Shown here one piece after another: positions 12,501 to 23,967 of a DNA stretch of 41,387 bases (position 1 is the stretch's first letter; every line of letters starts with the position of its first letter). This DNA is from Phoronis australis (Eukaryota > Phoronida > Phoronidae): contig NMRA01000790.1 of assembly GCA_002633005.1 (NCBI GenBank), positions 102,136-143,522 on the forward strand, in the 5' to 3' direction. Both the position numbers and the translations under genes were made by a program. The notes below the pieces were generated by a model that was not told the DNA's origin, made no database searches, and worked only from the letters and a program-made list of their open reading frames with translations.

Positions 12501-13413
12501 ATGAGAGTAATTGTTAAGGTTGTAGTCGACAGGCTTAGATGTTGCATTGACTTCATTGCGAATCTTCCTCACTAGCGTCTCTATCTCATCCTCAATGCTG
12601 CCATTATTGCTCCCCTTGGTTATCTCGATAACTTTCCCAAGGGTGACTTTAAATCCAACTATGGTCTCAGAGACCTCGATGTGGATTAAAAACAAAGTGT
12701 CGCTAAAGTAGTTTGTGATTCTGGATACCAGCTGTCGTATTGTCATATTGCCTGAAGCAGCAAGGTACATAGAGTAGAGTTCCGATGTCGTCCACTTCTC
12801 TGTCTTGTTTTCAGTCAGCATCGTGATCATAGCCCTTAGGGCATCCTACTGTGACGCCATGGGGCTGTGTCTTGACAAGGGAACAGCTCGAACTTTATGG
12901 TAACACTGGACGTGGTACTGTGCGTCAGCAGCATGCAGATAAAATACGCCACAGAGTCGAACAGCTACGTCATTATCCCACTGGTCCCCTCTCTTATCAC
13001 AACTGTTCTCCAAGTGTTACTTGAACGTGATTTTAGTATCTCTGTCAAGCGTTGTGCATTGTCTCACCTGAACTCATCTTTTTGGGTTCTTCGGGTCTTT
13101 CAGCTTACATTCATTCCCACACAAGAGTCAGTCTCTCTTAAAAATAAAATTACTACACTGAGACTTCCACAACCTTTTGGTGGACCATGCTCAGTTTGCG
13201 TTGGCTTTTTTCTCTGCTCAATGGTACTACTCTTTGAAGTGTAAGAACAGTAACATTATTTGTGAGCAAGAGAGATAAAATGTTTTTGTAAAGTTCATCT
13301 TGCTTTAATTTACTGGTTGTGATAATTTTCTGCACTGCAATTGCCTTGAACATTTGTAGTTCTCCGCTGGCGTTACAGGGACTAAACGGGCACTTCCCTT
13401 CCCTCGTAGACAT
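9548..13413 (-). pseudogene. Decayed intronless gene of a dispersed family (PIN/FEN-like core, Cys-rich C terminus)
   Basis: On the minus strand consecutive pieces in changing frames read like one long protein. These are an N-terminal Cys segment (13413-13153, CPFSPC), a segment with RGDQWDNDVAV and LHAADAQYH (about 13130-12850), 12830-12324, 12355-11933, 12075-11638, 11629-11111, 11100-11010 and 11004-9868, then a Cys-rich tail to the stop at 9548-9550. The 11004-9868 piece has MADVFQHELSPVPTS, HAEADITL, RDDAAVFVLF and DCGKGKLTALKVLE. From memory these match a large repeated metazoan protein family with a PIN/FEN-like fold. Breaks include frameshifts near 12340, 12000, 11640, 11110, 11010 and in the Cys tail, and stops replacing Trp or Gln codons, for example TGA at 9868-9870. 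There is an apparent deletion near 11635 and loss of residues between HAMSDC and GKGK. It is non-functional and the family name is uncertain. Confidence 0.75.
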
Positions 13414-14151
13414 CTTGAACGTAAGAGAGAGTAGGGAGTCCCTACCTAAAATAAAAGAAATCACTGACAGTGTGGGCACTTGTTCAATGAATACCGACGC
13501 ATGACCAAGTCTATGAACCATAAAACATTGTAAAACACCCTTATACTTGCTAGGACTGGAAAACATTCCGTAACTTTTCGAAAACGGTTGGACACTTGCA
13601 CTGTTGATTCCACATTGATATGGTTTTTCATGGATATCCTACTTTTTAAAGAAATCAATGAAGGGCGCTTACTACAGAAGTTTTATCGGTAACGATAATA
13701 CTCAAAAATAGTTAATTATTAATCCTAATACACATTTGTGAGGCTTTCAGTCAAACAATCCACGGTATAGTATTCATGACAAACTAATATGTAGCGACCT
13801 TACCCAAACTAGTAAAACCAGACGATCCTTAAGTACACAGTCACCATCTTTTTGAACAAATTCTCAAGTGTGGTGTGAACTCAGCTTCACTGTACTTTGT
13901 AATCATTTTAAGATACAAAATTAATACAATGTATATTATAAAATTATGTCAACTAGTGAAACAAACAACAAAGTTTAGAAAACTAGATAGCTTGAAGGGA
14001 AGACAAAATCAGTTCCAATTTGCATCATAGTTTTGGTACATTGTAAACTATCAGTATCAGCCTTTTAAGAAATTACCTAAGCGTCTGTGTGTGGTAGATA
14101 ATAGGTGAAATATTGGAAAAAATGTTTACCATCGGGATTGTTAGTCATTTT

Positions 14152-14188
14152 TGACCTTTGACCTCTGATTTGACCTTGAAATTGACCC
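14152..14188. promoter_or_regulatory. Four TGACCT-type half sites
   Basis: TGACCT at 14152 and 14159 form a direct repeat with one-base spacing (the RXR/HNF4 DR1 geometry). Further copies lie at 14171 (TGACCT) and 14183 (TGACCC). This could be nuclear-receptor binding or just a simple repeat derived from a dispersed element. Confidence 0.3.
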
Positions 14189-14299
14189 CGTATCAATAAG
14201 TTAATGTAAAAAATGGACTCAGCATCATAAAATATGGTAAAAATGATGTATTGCATGACCCTGTATTTCAGATATCTGAAAATTTGAAAATAGGCTGAA

Positions 14300-14330
14300 A
14301 TTCAAGATGGAGGATTCCGCCATCTTGAAT
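14300..14330. repeat. 31-bp near-perfect palindrome
   Basis: ATTCAAGATGG on the left pairs with CCATCTTGAAT on the right around a GGATTCCG-type centre. It may be the end or core of a miniature inverted-repeat element; no target duplication was identified. Confidence 0.65.
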
Positions 14331-14522
14331 TGCAAAAAATGCTCAAAGTTGCGCAAAGTGCAACCAAGCTAATTTTGTTCTCCTTATCACATTTACTATA
14401 TTTCAACAAAAAAGCTTTACAGTAATCAACACTGCAGGGTTTACTATGGAGGCTATTGGGCCAGCAACTAGACAAAAACAACATGACCGCTGGACACAAA
14501 ACATGACCGCCGGTCCTCCAAA

Positions 14523-14998
14523 NNNNNNNNNNNNNNNNNNNNNNNNNNNNNNNNNNNNNNNNNNNNNNNNNNNNNNNNNNNNNNNNNNNNNNNNNNNNNN
14601 NNNNNNNNNNNNNNNNNNNNNNNNNNNNNNNNNNNNNNNNNNNNNNNNNNNNNNNNNNNNNNNNNNNNNNNNNNNNNNNNNNNNNNNNNNNNNNNNNNNN
14701 NNNNNNNNNNNNNNNNNNNNNNNNNNNNNNNNNNNNNNNNNNNNNNNNNNNNNNNNNNNNNNNNNNNNNNNNNNNNNNNNNNNNNNNNNNNNNNNNNNNN
14801 NNNNNNNNNNNNNNNNNNNNNNNNNNNNNNNNNNNNNNNNNNNNNNNNNNNNNNNNNNNNNNNNNNNNNNNNNNNNNNNNNNNNNNNNNNNNNNNNNNNN
14901 NNNNNNNNNNNNNNNNNNNNNNNNNNNNNNNNNNNNNNNNNNNNNNNNNNNNNNNNNNNNNNNNNNNNNNNNNNNNNNNNNNNNNNNNNNNNNNNNNN
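14523..14998. other. Assembly gap (476 N)
   Basis: A run of undetermined bases lies immediately before the first near-identical tandem unit. A repeat-collapsed or mis-joined assembly is possible here. Confidence 0.99.
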
Positions 14999-17078
14999 AT
15001 TCACATATTGCTCGCTAAAAAGATCACGTTTAATAACCAAGACTATAAAATTCGTGTTTATTTGAGCTACCTATTTCCAGTTGCCATTCCTGTACGCCAC
15101 AATCCAATAATCTCTACTTGTCATTTTTCAATTTTGCAAAGGCTGATGAACTTGCTTTAAATAATTGAAACAGAAACAAATATTATTAGATGTCCTCTGT
15201 ACAAAACAAGAAAGTTAATAACTGACTATAATTGGTTGATGAATTTGAGAAATTAAGCTGCTTGTCTGCCATGTTATGTGCTAAATTCGTATGTTGTGTA
15301 TCGCAATGAACTATTGACCTACAGGTGTACTTACGGCTGACTCCGCCTTTGACTCGACTTACTGAAGTCTGACTTGCCAATTATAAACGGTTTAGCGATA
15401 ATTAAGTTAAGCTCCCACTTCTAATACAATTGGCATTGGGAGCGTGTGTCAAAATAACGAACACGGTTAAAGCATCTTAAGGTTATATTAACGGAAAAAC
15501 ATGTTTCCACCGAATGATTACGCGAAAACCGAGATATTTCGAAGACTTGTGACATTTTCTCGGCTTCGGCAAGTCAACAAAATTTGAAATTAGGAATGCG
15601 AGTTCTTCAAAACGGCTCGATGGATTTCACAGAAACTTTCCAATTTTAATAAATATGTATCATTCTCAAAAACGATGTTTAAAGTCCTAGTTTTATTGCA
15701 CTGCGCCATAGACAAAAACGATTGCTATTATTCACAAAAAATGGCTTAAGTTTTACGAGCTAATTTGGCGTAGGAAACAAACTAAATGAGTAATTGAAAA
15801 TTCTTAACAGCCTTGATTAAAGGTATCGGTAAATTTTCGTTTAAACGAGGTTTCATTGAAATCGGCAATGTGGTGTTTGGGGTACCTTTGTTAAAAATGA
15901 AATTTTGATTTAAAAATAAGTATCCCAGATATTTCTATTTATCGATTGGGCTGGTCAACCATAAAAACATACATTTTTCATATCGCTTCAGTGTCTTTGT
16001 TTTGTTTCATTTACCGACAAAATATTAAAACATATAACCATAAGACCAATTCGTCCTTTCCAATGATACAGTTCACATAGACAACTGACATCTGCAAAAT
16101 AAAGAAAAAATAATTAACTCTCGTGTACATGTAGTTTCCTGCTAACTGCGCGATTCGTCTTAGCGAGTCATCATCGCGAAATATGTAATTTGTGCGTTTT
16201 CAAAACATCGGCACATTTACGCGAAGTCCCATGTGCTCACACAACAAGCAAAGATAGCCAAGTTTTTCAGCCGTCCATTAGTATATTTTCAAAATAAATT
16301 TCCAAATAGGACATAATCAAATTTTGGTATAAAAAGTTAAATTTTCGTAGTGATATTCATGATGACGCAAAGTCCGTTTAATCGTCTTTGCAATGCAAGT
16401 CTTTGTATTTTAATGTTATTCATGGTGCGAATGCTCGGCTGAGAATGTGCTTGCTAGCTCTACTTGAAACAAAAAAGCAACAACATCATCGCTGCTGATG
16501 ACACTGACGATTTCTACTCCAATGATATCGATTGCTAACAAGGGATTTTTTGATCATTTATTAATTAATACAATAGTACTTGAACGTGAAGTTGGCGAGA
16601 TGAACAAGTCGGACTGATGTTGATACACACGGAAAAGCATCAACGGAAATATTGTTCGTGAAACAGGACCCGTAGTCAATTTCAGGAGACGGCGGTGAAG
16701 ATTAAATCAATTCTCAATAATATTTACTCATTCTGCTTCTATTGATGATGACAAACAAGGCTAACCAGGCACCCTGGTATTTCATCTAGCGACTGCTAGC
16801 GGTAGTGGAACTTATGAACTTCTCTCTGTGGCTTTTTATATCATACAGGAGTGCACATATGTGGGGATGAGCCCAAAACCTCAGTATTCAACAAAGATTA
16901 ATTTATTGTAGTATTTCTTGAAACTTTTAACTCATTTCTTTTCTGATTCATGATTTCACGGTAAATGTTTACGACTCTTGTTTTGTGTTTTTGTTCAAAC
17001 CTTCACTTTCACGTTTATGTTTTCGATTACTTGCAGAATGACTTCATTCTGTGTGATATTATCAAGACTAAACACTAA

Positions 17079-19037
17079 CAGATGATTTCATAAAGGTGGT
17101 TTAAAGTTAAACCTGGTTTAAACTGGACTTAGACCAGGTTTAAAGATAAACTGCATTTCATAAAGATGGTTTAACTTTTAGACCAGTGGTCTAGTGAAAC
17201 CTGGTTCAACTCCAGTTTAGACCTGGTCTAGGTCAGTTTTTATTTCACCAACGAGGTCTATATTCTTTAGACCTGTATTAAGATCTCAAACCATGTTTAA
17301 CTTTAGACTTGGTCAGACCCAGGTTTAACTATTAAATATGTCAGACTTGCATCCATGGTATAGGTACAACTGAATGATGCCACGGAGAGCATTTGCAACG
17401 GTTTTAGAGCGAAAATGGACTACCGGTATTTTCAATATTCAGTTTTACTATGACACAAGATCAAACGAAGCTGGGGCAGATCTAAGATGGGGGGACTGTC
17501 AAGGACTTTTTGAAAGGGGGGCAAGTCAACAATTTGAAAATTATAGATTTGATATCTCTAAAATCAAGGGAAAAAATGGGACTTCGGACCCCTTGAGCCC
17601 CGTGGATCCGCTTATGCGTAGACCAGTATTTGCTGGAGTGTGTCCTGCGGATTTCTCAGAATACGACTGGTCGAGCAGGGCGTCATCGTCGTAAGCGCTA
17701 CGGATTTGACTACAGACAGCATCTTCTGATTCTTCTGACTTATTTTTTTATGTAATATTTACAATGAGGGTAGCCCCATCAGTTCACACTGCTTTCCATG
17801 AGGGCCCTCAATAAAAATAAACAGAAAGTAAGACAAAACAGAATTACACAATGAAAGACAAATTTAAGTAATAAGCAAAGAATTAGAAATTAACATGGAA
17901 AGACTGATGAAGCAAAATAAAAATAAAATTTGATAAATAAAAGATAAAGAAATTAAGACAAGATAATTAACTAAAAAATAAAAAAATATAAATATAAATA
18001 TAAAAAATTAAAACAGACAATAAATAATTAATAAAAGTAAGACATTATATATTAAATAACAAATGAATTAACATGCAATTTAGACACTACATGGAGTTAA
18101 ATCTATTTCTTATAATCCTTTTGAAAGTTAGAAAGGATGATGTAGATTTGGCATCTGCGGGGAAAGAGTTCCATAAAAAGGGCCCGCTGTAGGAAAATGA
18201 TTTTTCCCAGTCTCGCTTCTGCGTTTAGGAAGATTGAAATCAGATGATGATGAGGACCTAGTATTGTAGCGATTAGTAGTCATCTTAAACTTAGCACATA
18301 AATAAGATGGGACAAGGCCTTTAAAACATTTGTACATACAACAAGCAGATAGGAATTGATGTCTTGTGTGAATTTTCATTATAACTGTCTCTTTATGACG
18401 GTTTTCGATACTAATATCTCTAACACCAACTCCCAGAATAATCCGGGCAGCCCAATTTTGGATAAACTGGATGGATTCCATATCCTTGCCTGATGCAACA
18501 CCCCACACCAGGAGGCAATAATCTAGGTGAGTTCCACCTCCACTGTTCTCCGATATAATGTTGCCAGGAAGGGGTCTTGCCCCCCCGCTTTGGCCGCGGA
18601 AAATAAACACTAAAATGACAAGGAAATAAATTTGGGCATGTAACATGTTACATTTAATCGGGAGCGTGTTCTTTAATGTTTGTGTGTTGGTTACAGAAAT
18701 TACAGTTTTCCTCATGAGAAAAGCTTTTAGATGTTTTTTGTAAATGTCTGCACTGATTCTACTCCTGTATGCCATTGTATACCCACGTGATCAAGGTTTC
18801 ATTGAAGCACTTCAATAGTTTCTTTGTTGGGTTTACCCAGCTCGACACAGTGAGGTGCCTTTGATACTTTAAACCTGGTTTTACTGAACCAGCTCCCTGG
18901 TCTAGCAAAACCAGGCTTTCAGACTCTTAAACCAGGTTGGTGAAATGCAAGTCAGGTCTAAAATTAGTTCAGGTTTAGGAAGACCAGGTTTAAGTCTAAA
19001 ACCTGGTTTTGTTAAACCACCTTTATGAAATCGGCTG
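17079..19037. mobile_element. PIF/Harbinger-like DNA transposon, non-autonomous, 1959 bp
   Basis: The left end CAGATGATTTCATAAAGG and the inverted right end CAGCCGATTTCATAAAGG match for about 26 bases apart from two near the tip. TAA flanks both ends (17076-17078 and 19038-19040). The sister unit reads ACAC-TAA-AAGTTTTG at 22299-22313 without the element, which proves the insertion and the 3-bp TAA duplication typical of Harbinger elements. Both arms hold many AACCTGG/CCAGGTT subterminal repeats (to about 17340 and from about 18860). The only frame is 17374-17694 (106 codons), which I do not recognise as a transposase or its Myb-like partner. A LINE fragment sits inside. It probably depended on transposase from elsewhere. 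Confidence 0.9.
17740..18560 (-). mobile_element. LINE 3' fragment nested in the Harbinger element
   Basis: On the minus strand, 18540-18128 encodes the C-terminal part of a CR1-like reverse transcriptase: LDYCLLVWG, then QNWAARIILGVG and YKCFKGLVPSYL, and a TAGPFYGTLSP end comparable to the usual WN-x-LP. The 3' untranslated part reaches about 17740 through an A-rich (plus strand) low-complexity stretch. It is 5' truncated, as is common for LINE insertions. It either inserted into the Harbinger copy after the latter arrived or travelled inside it. Confidence 0.75.
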
Positions 19038-19448
19038 TAAAAGTTTTGTGCAGTTTTATTGTATCTTTTTACTTCTAAGATATTAAGTCTTGTAATTTTT
19101 GCTGGTTTTCAAAAAATATTATCATTATGCCAATTTGGGTCCGAAGCGATTCCAGATAAACATTTTCAAAATTTCCTGAAGTCTCATTGGTCAGAAAAAA
19201 TAGGATGATTCTAGAGGTAAAATATTCAATTTAAAATTGAACTAAAACATTTTTTCCAACTTGATTATTTATTAATGATTAATTAAAAAGATGCTTCTGG
19301 GCCGAAGTTGATCAATCGCCCATCGGTCTCGGTCGGTACGCGGAATAATGTCTCTTGGGATATTACTTCATGTACGCCACTCTCGATTGTTTTTGTCTTG
19401 ATATTTCATTGGCTATGTGCAAGGATGTCTTTTATATAACTTTTACAG

Positions 19449-19496
19449 CCAAACCTACAGCACACTCTGTGACTAGAGCAACCCGTAAAGATACGA
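19449..19496 (+). CDS. Stalk microexon 48-a (unit B)
   Basis: The exon is 48 nt with acceptor ...ACTTTTACAG and donor GTAAGT, phase 1 on both sides, reading x-K-P-T-A-H-S-V-T-R-A-T-R-K-D-T. Residue x comes from the split codon: Ala after an exon ending in G, Thr after one ending in A. It adds 16 polar residues to the extracellular stalk; Thr/Ser density would suit O-glycosylation. It is identical in protein to the unit C copy. Support comes from the four-copy conservation of both splice sites and frame; no transcript is available. Confidence 0.7.
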
Positions 19497-20148
19497 GTAA
19501 GTTTGAATTACAGTTTTATTCTATCATACCGCACTCGTCCGAGTCTGTGCTCAGCTGAAAGGTGATTAGCTGAAGATGAGCGTTAATCAGGACGAGTAGG
19601 GTATAGTCACAGTGTTGACATGTTAACAGCGGCCTTCTTGTTTTACTTTATTCAGACATGCTCTTGATGTGATTTCTGATTCAACTATCTTTCTCTTTAC
19701 CAGAGAAATCTGATTGCAATTTGGGAAACAACTATGGGTTGTAAATTGCTGCCAATGCTCAGGTTTCCAATCGATCTTGTTTTTGGCAAGAGAGTTTGTG
19801 TCGGAGGATTACTGGATTAGATTACATTCCAATGCCTAAAAATTCGAATTCCATCAAGGAAACATGTCGATTTTCAGTAAAAAGTTCATTTTGTTTACCG
19901 TTTCATGTATTATACAAAGGGCACTTCTGTTATTCGTGTCCTATACAATGTCTCAACATACGCGGTTCCTAAAATAGAAAATGACATTGTCAAAATTTAT
20001 TGAATGACCTCACTCAGCTCTAGAAGATTCCATTACCTGCCTAAGCACTCAAATTTTGACAGATATCCTTCAAATCTAAACCGCTTCTCTTCATTGCAAT
20101 TGAATTTAAGGGTCCAAGTTTTAACGCCGGCTAATCTGCTGGACCGTT

Positions 20149-20206
20149 TATAATCATCATCATCATTTATTGTACATCGTAGGCTTTACCTACTCATACA
20201 CAAAGT
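20149..20206 (-). repeat. Residual LINE 3' tail in unit B
   Basis: The block ATCATCATCATTTATTGTAC and the following GTAGGCTTTACCTACTC match the 3' end of the fuller LINE copy at 23404 onward in unit C. The reverse transcriptase body is absent here. The tail is a short microsatellite of TGA units on the minus strand. Confidence 0.65.
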
Positions 20207-22699
20207 ATTCTTCTCTAATAAGCTCTTAAACAATTCACATATTGCTCGCTATAAAGATCACGTTCAATAAGACTATAAAATTCGTGTTTATTTGAGCTAC
20301 CTATTTCCAGTTGCCATTCCTGAACGCCACAATCCAATAATCTCTACTTGTCATTTTTCAATTTTGCAAAGGCTGATGAACTTGCTTTAAATAATTGAAA
20401 CAGAACCAAAGATTATTTTATGACATCTGTACAGAACAAGAAAGTTAATAACTGACTATAATTGGTTGATGAATTTGAGAAATTAAGCTGCTTGTCTGCC
20501 ATGTTATGTTCTAAATTCGTATTTTGTGTATCGCAATGAACTATTGACTCCGCCTTTGACTCGACTTACTGAAGTCTGACTTGCCAATTATAAACGGTTT
20601 AGCGATAATTAAGTTAAGCTCCCACTTCTAATACAATTGGCATTGGGAGCGTGTGTCAAAATAACGAACACGGTTAAAGCATCGTAAGGTTATATTAACG
20701 GAAAAACATGTTTCCACCGAATGATTACGCGAAAACCGAGATATTTCGAAGACTTGTGACATTTTCTCGGCTTCGGCAAATCAACAAAATTTGAAATTAG
20801 GAATGCGAGTTCTTCAAAACGGCTCGATGGATTTCACAGAAACTTTACAATTTTAATGAATGTGTATCATTCTCAAAAACGATGTTTAAATCCTAGTTTT
20901 ATTGTACTGCGCCATAGACAAAAAAGATTGCTATTTTTCACAAAAAAATGGCTTAGGTTTTACGAGCTACTTTGGCGTAGGAAACAAACTAAATGAGTAA
21001 TTGAAAATTCTTAACAGCCTTGATTAAAGGTATCCGATTATTATTCGGTAAATTTTCGTTTAAACGAGGTTTCATTGAAATCGGCAATGCGGTGTTTGGG
21101 GTACCTTTGTTAAAAATGAAACTTTGATTTAAAAACAAGTATCCCAGATATTTCTATTGATCGATTGGGCTGGTCAACCACAAAATCATACATTTTTCAT
21201 ATCGCTTCACTGTCTTTGTTTTGTTTCATTTACCGACAAAATATTAAAACATATAACCAGAAGACCAATTCGTCCTTTCCAATGATACAGTTCACATAGA
21301 CAACTGACATCTGCAAAATAAAGAAAAAAATAATTAACTCTCGTGTACATGTAGTTTCCTGCTAACTGCGCGATTCGTCTTAGCGAGTCATCATCGCGAA
21401 ATATGTAATTTTTGCGTTTTCAAAACATCGGCACCTTTACGCGAAGTCCCATGTGCTCACACAACAAACAAAGATAGCCAAGTTTTTCAGCCGTCCATTA
21501 GTATATTTTTCAAAATAAATTTCCAAATAGGACATAATCAAATTTTGGTATAAAAAGTTAAATTTTCGTAGTGATATTCATGATGACGCAAAGTCCGTTT
21601 AATCGTCTTTGCAATGCAAGTCTTTGTAATTTAATGTTATTCATGGTGCGAATGCTCGGCTGAGAATATGCTTGCTAGCTCTACTTGAAACAAAAAAGCA
21701 ACAACATCATCGCTGCTGATGACACTGACGATTTCTACTCCAATGATATCGATTGCTAACAAGTGATTTTTTGATCATTTATTAATGAATACAATAGTAC
21801 TTGAACGTGAAGTTGGCGAGATGAACAAGTCAGACTGATGTTGATACACACGGAAAAGCATCAACGGAAATATTTTTCGTGAAACAGGACCCGTAGTCAA
21901 TTTCAGGAGACGGCGGTGAAGATTAAATCAATTCTCAATAATATTTACTCATTCTGCTTCTATTGATGATGACAAACAAGGCTAACCAGGCACCCTGGTA
22001 TTTCATCTACCGACTGCTAGCGGAAGTGGAACTTATGACCTTCTCTCTGTGGCTTTTTATATCATACAGGAGTGCAAATATGTGGGGATGAGCCCAAAAC
22101 CTCAGTATTCAACAAAGATTAATTTATTGTACATGTAGTCTTTCTTGAAACTTTTAACTCATTTCTTTTCTGATTCATGATTTCACGGTAAATGTTTACG
22201 ACTCTTGTTTTGTGTTTTTGTTCAAACCTTCACTTTCACGTTTATGTTTTCGATTACTTGCAGAATGACTTCATTCTGTGTGATATTATAAAGACTAAAC
22301 ACTAAAAGTTTTGTGCAGTTTTACTGTACCTTTTTACTTCTAAGATTTTAAGTCTTGTAATTTTTGCTGGTTTTCAAAAAATATCATTATGCCAATTTGG
22401 GTCCGAAGCGATTCCAGATAAACATTTTCAAAATTTCCTGAAGTCTCATTGGTCAGAAAAAATAGGATGATTCTAGAGGTAAAATATTCAATTTAAACTT
22501 GAACAAAAACATTTTTTCCAACTTGATTATTTATTAATGATTAAGTTAAGATGCTTCTGGGCCAAAGTTGATCAATCGCCCTTCGGTCTCGGTCGGTACG
22601 CGGAATAATGTTTCTTGGGATATTACTTCATGTACGCCGCTCTCGGTTGTTTTTGCCTATTGGCTACGTGCAAGGATGTCTTTTATGTAACTTTTACAG

Positions 22700-22747
22700 C
22701 CAAACCTACAGCACACTCTGTGACTAGAGCAACCCGTAAAGATACGA
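22700..22747 (+). CDS. Stalk microexon 48-b (unit C)
   Basis: The exon is 48 nt, phase 1 to 1, with acceptor CTTTTACAG and donor GTAAGT. It encodes the same 16 residues as microexon 48-a (K-P-T-A-H-S-V-T-R-A-T-R-K-D-T after the junction residue), as expected from the recent B/C duplication. Including one or both changes only stalk length. Confidence 0.7.
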
Positions 22748-23403
22748 GTAAGTTTGAATTACAGTTTTATTGTATCATACCGCACTCGTCAGAGTCGGTG
22801 CTCAGCTGAAAGGTGATTAGCTGAAGATGAGCGTTAATCAGGACGAGTAGGGTATGGTCACAATGTTGACATGTTTCCAGCGGCCATCTTGTTTTACTCT
22901 ATTCAGACATGCTCTTGAAATGATTTCTGATTCAACTACCTTTCTCTTTACCAGAGAAATCTGATTGCAGTTTGGGAAACAACTATGGGTTGTAAATTGC
23001 TGCCAATGCTCAGGTTTCCAATCGATCTTGTTTTTGGTAAGAGAGTTTGTGTCGGAAGATTACTGGATTAGATTACATTCCAATGCCTAAAAATTCGAAT
23101 TCCATCAAGGAAACATGTCGATTTTCTGTAAAAATTAAATTTTGTTTACCGTTCCATGTATTATACAAAGGGCACTTCTGTTAATTATTCATGTCCTATA
23201 CAATGTCTCAACATACGCGGTTCCTAAAATAGAAAATGACATTGTCAGAATTTATTGAATGATCTCACTCAGCTCTAGCAGATTCCATTACCTGCCTAAG
23301 TACTCAAATTTTGACAGATATCCTTCAAATCTAAACCGCTTCTCTTCATTGCAATTGAGTTGAAGGGTCCAAATTTTAACGCCGGCTAATCTATCTGCCC
23401 GAC

Positions 23404-23800
23404 CGTTTATAATTATCATCATCATTTATTGTACATCGTAGGCTTTACCTACTCTAACAAAAATACATACATGAAAATTCAAATGCTACATTAATAGTAT
23501 TTACACGGAGAGCAGCTCTTCTCTTAGAGCCATAACCTTCTGAATATACAATGCAAGGCGCTGGATACTGTCATGGTAATTCTGTTGAAACAACCTAACA
23601 AGAGAATAGTTACCATTCACAAGCTCTGGTAGAAGTTTTCTTCTAAGGTCTCCAAGAACAAGGCATGAACACATGAAATGAGGCTGTTCTTCAATTTCAC
23701 CCAGACAGCATATGCCGCATATTCTCTCACTTCTAGGAATACCCATATGCCTCCCTTTCTCTATATTAAGTGAGTGACCTGAACATCGAAATTGCGCAGG
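23404..23800 (-). mobile_element. LINE 3' fragment (RT C terminus) in unit C
   Basis: The minus-strand frame 23746-23501 (81 codons) reads IPRSERICGICCLGEIEEQP, then HFMCSCLVLGDLRRKLL. This is the Cys/His-containing C-terminal segment seen after many non-LTR reverse transcriptases (R-x-C-x-x-C, E-I-E-x-x-x-H-F). The 3' end is at about 23404 with TGA-type tail repeats. The 5' end is truncated near 23800. Confidence 0.75.
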
Positions 23801-23828
23801 TATTCTTCTCTAATAAGCGCTTAAACAA

Positions 23829-23967
23829 TTCACATATTGCTCGCTAAAAAGATCACTTTTAATAAGACTATAAAATTCGTATTTAATTGAGCTACCTATT
23901 TCCAGTTGCCATTCCTGTACGCCACAATCCAATAACCTCTACTTGATTACCATAATAACCGTTTATA
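23829..23967. repeat. Partial third start of the B/C unit
   Basis: It repeats the first about 120 bases of units B and C (from ATTCACATATTGCTCGCT to CCAATAACCTCTACTTG) and then breaks off. It ends in a few bases (AACCGTTTATA) that restore the ancestral joint between C-type and E-type sequence. Confidence 0.8.

Larger units (their letters stand above)
13414..14522. other. Intron sequence with two small repeat signals
   Basis: No gene is seen. The stretch has a cluster of TGACCT half sites at 14152-14188 and a 31-bp palindrome at 14300-14330. Both may belong to an unnamed dispersed repeat that runs into the gap. Confidence 0.5.
14999..20234. repeat. Tandem unit B, one 48-nt stalk exon plus a Harbinger insertion
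   Basis: It begins ATTCACATATTGCTCGCT right after the gap, and that start recurs at 20236 and 23830. It is near-identical to unit C except for the 1959-bp transposon at 17079-19037 and its TAA duplication, and for lacking the LINE 3' body present in C. The 48-nt exon is at 19449-19496. From about 15119 it also aligns with the older unit A. Confidence 0.9.
20235..23828. repeat. Tandem unit C, one 48-nt stalk exon
   Basis: It is near-identical to unit B over about 3.2 kb (sampled stretches differ at roughly one to three bases per hundred) and lacks the Harbinger element. Towards its end it contains a LINE 3' fragment. It is followed at 23829 by the first about 120 bases of another unit start, then by unit E1. 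Confidence 0.9.

Noticed and set aside
19355-22809. Frames of 64-67 codons spanning the 48-nt exons, starting MGYYFMYA
   Set aside because: The long frames run across the splice sites; only the 48-nt core keeps frame and length in all four copies, so the ATG-started frames are read-through.
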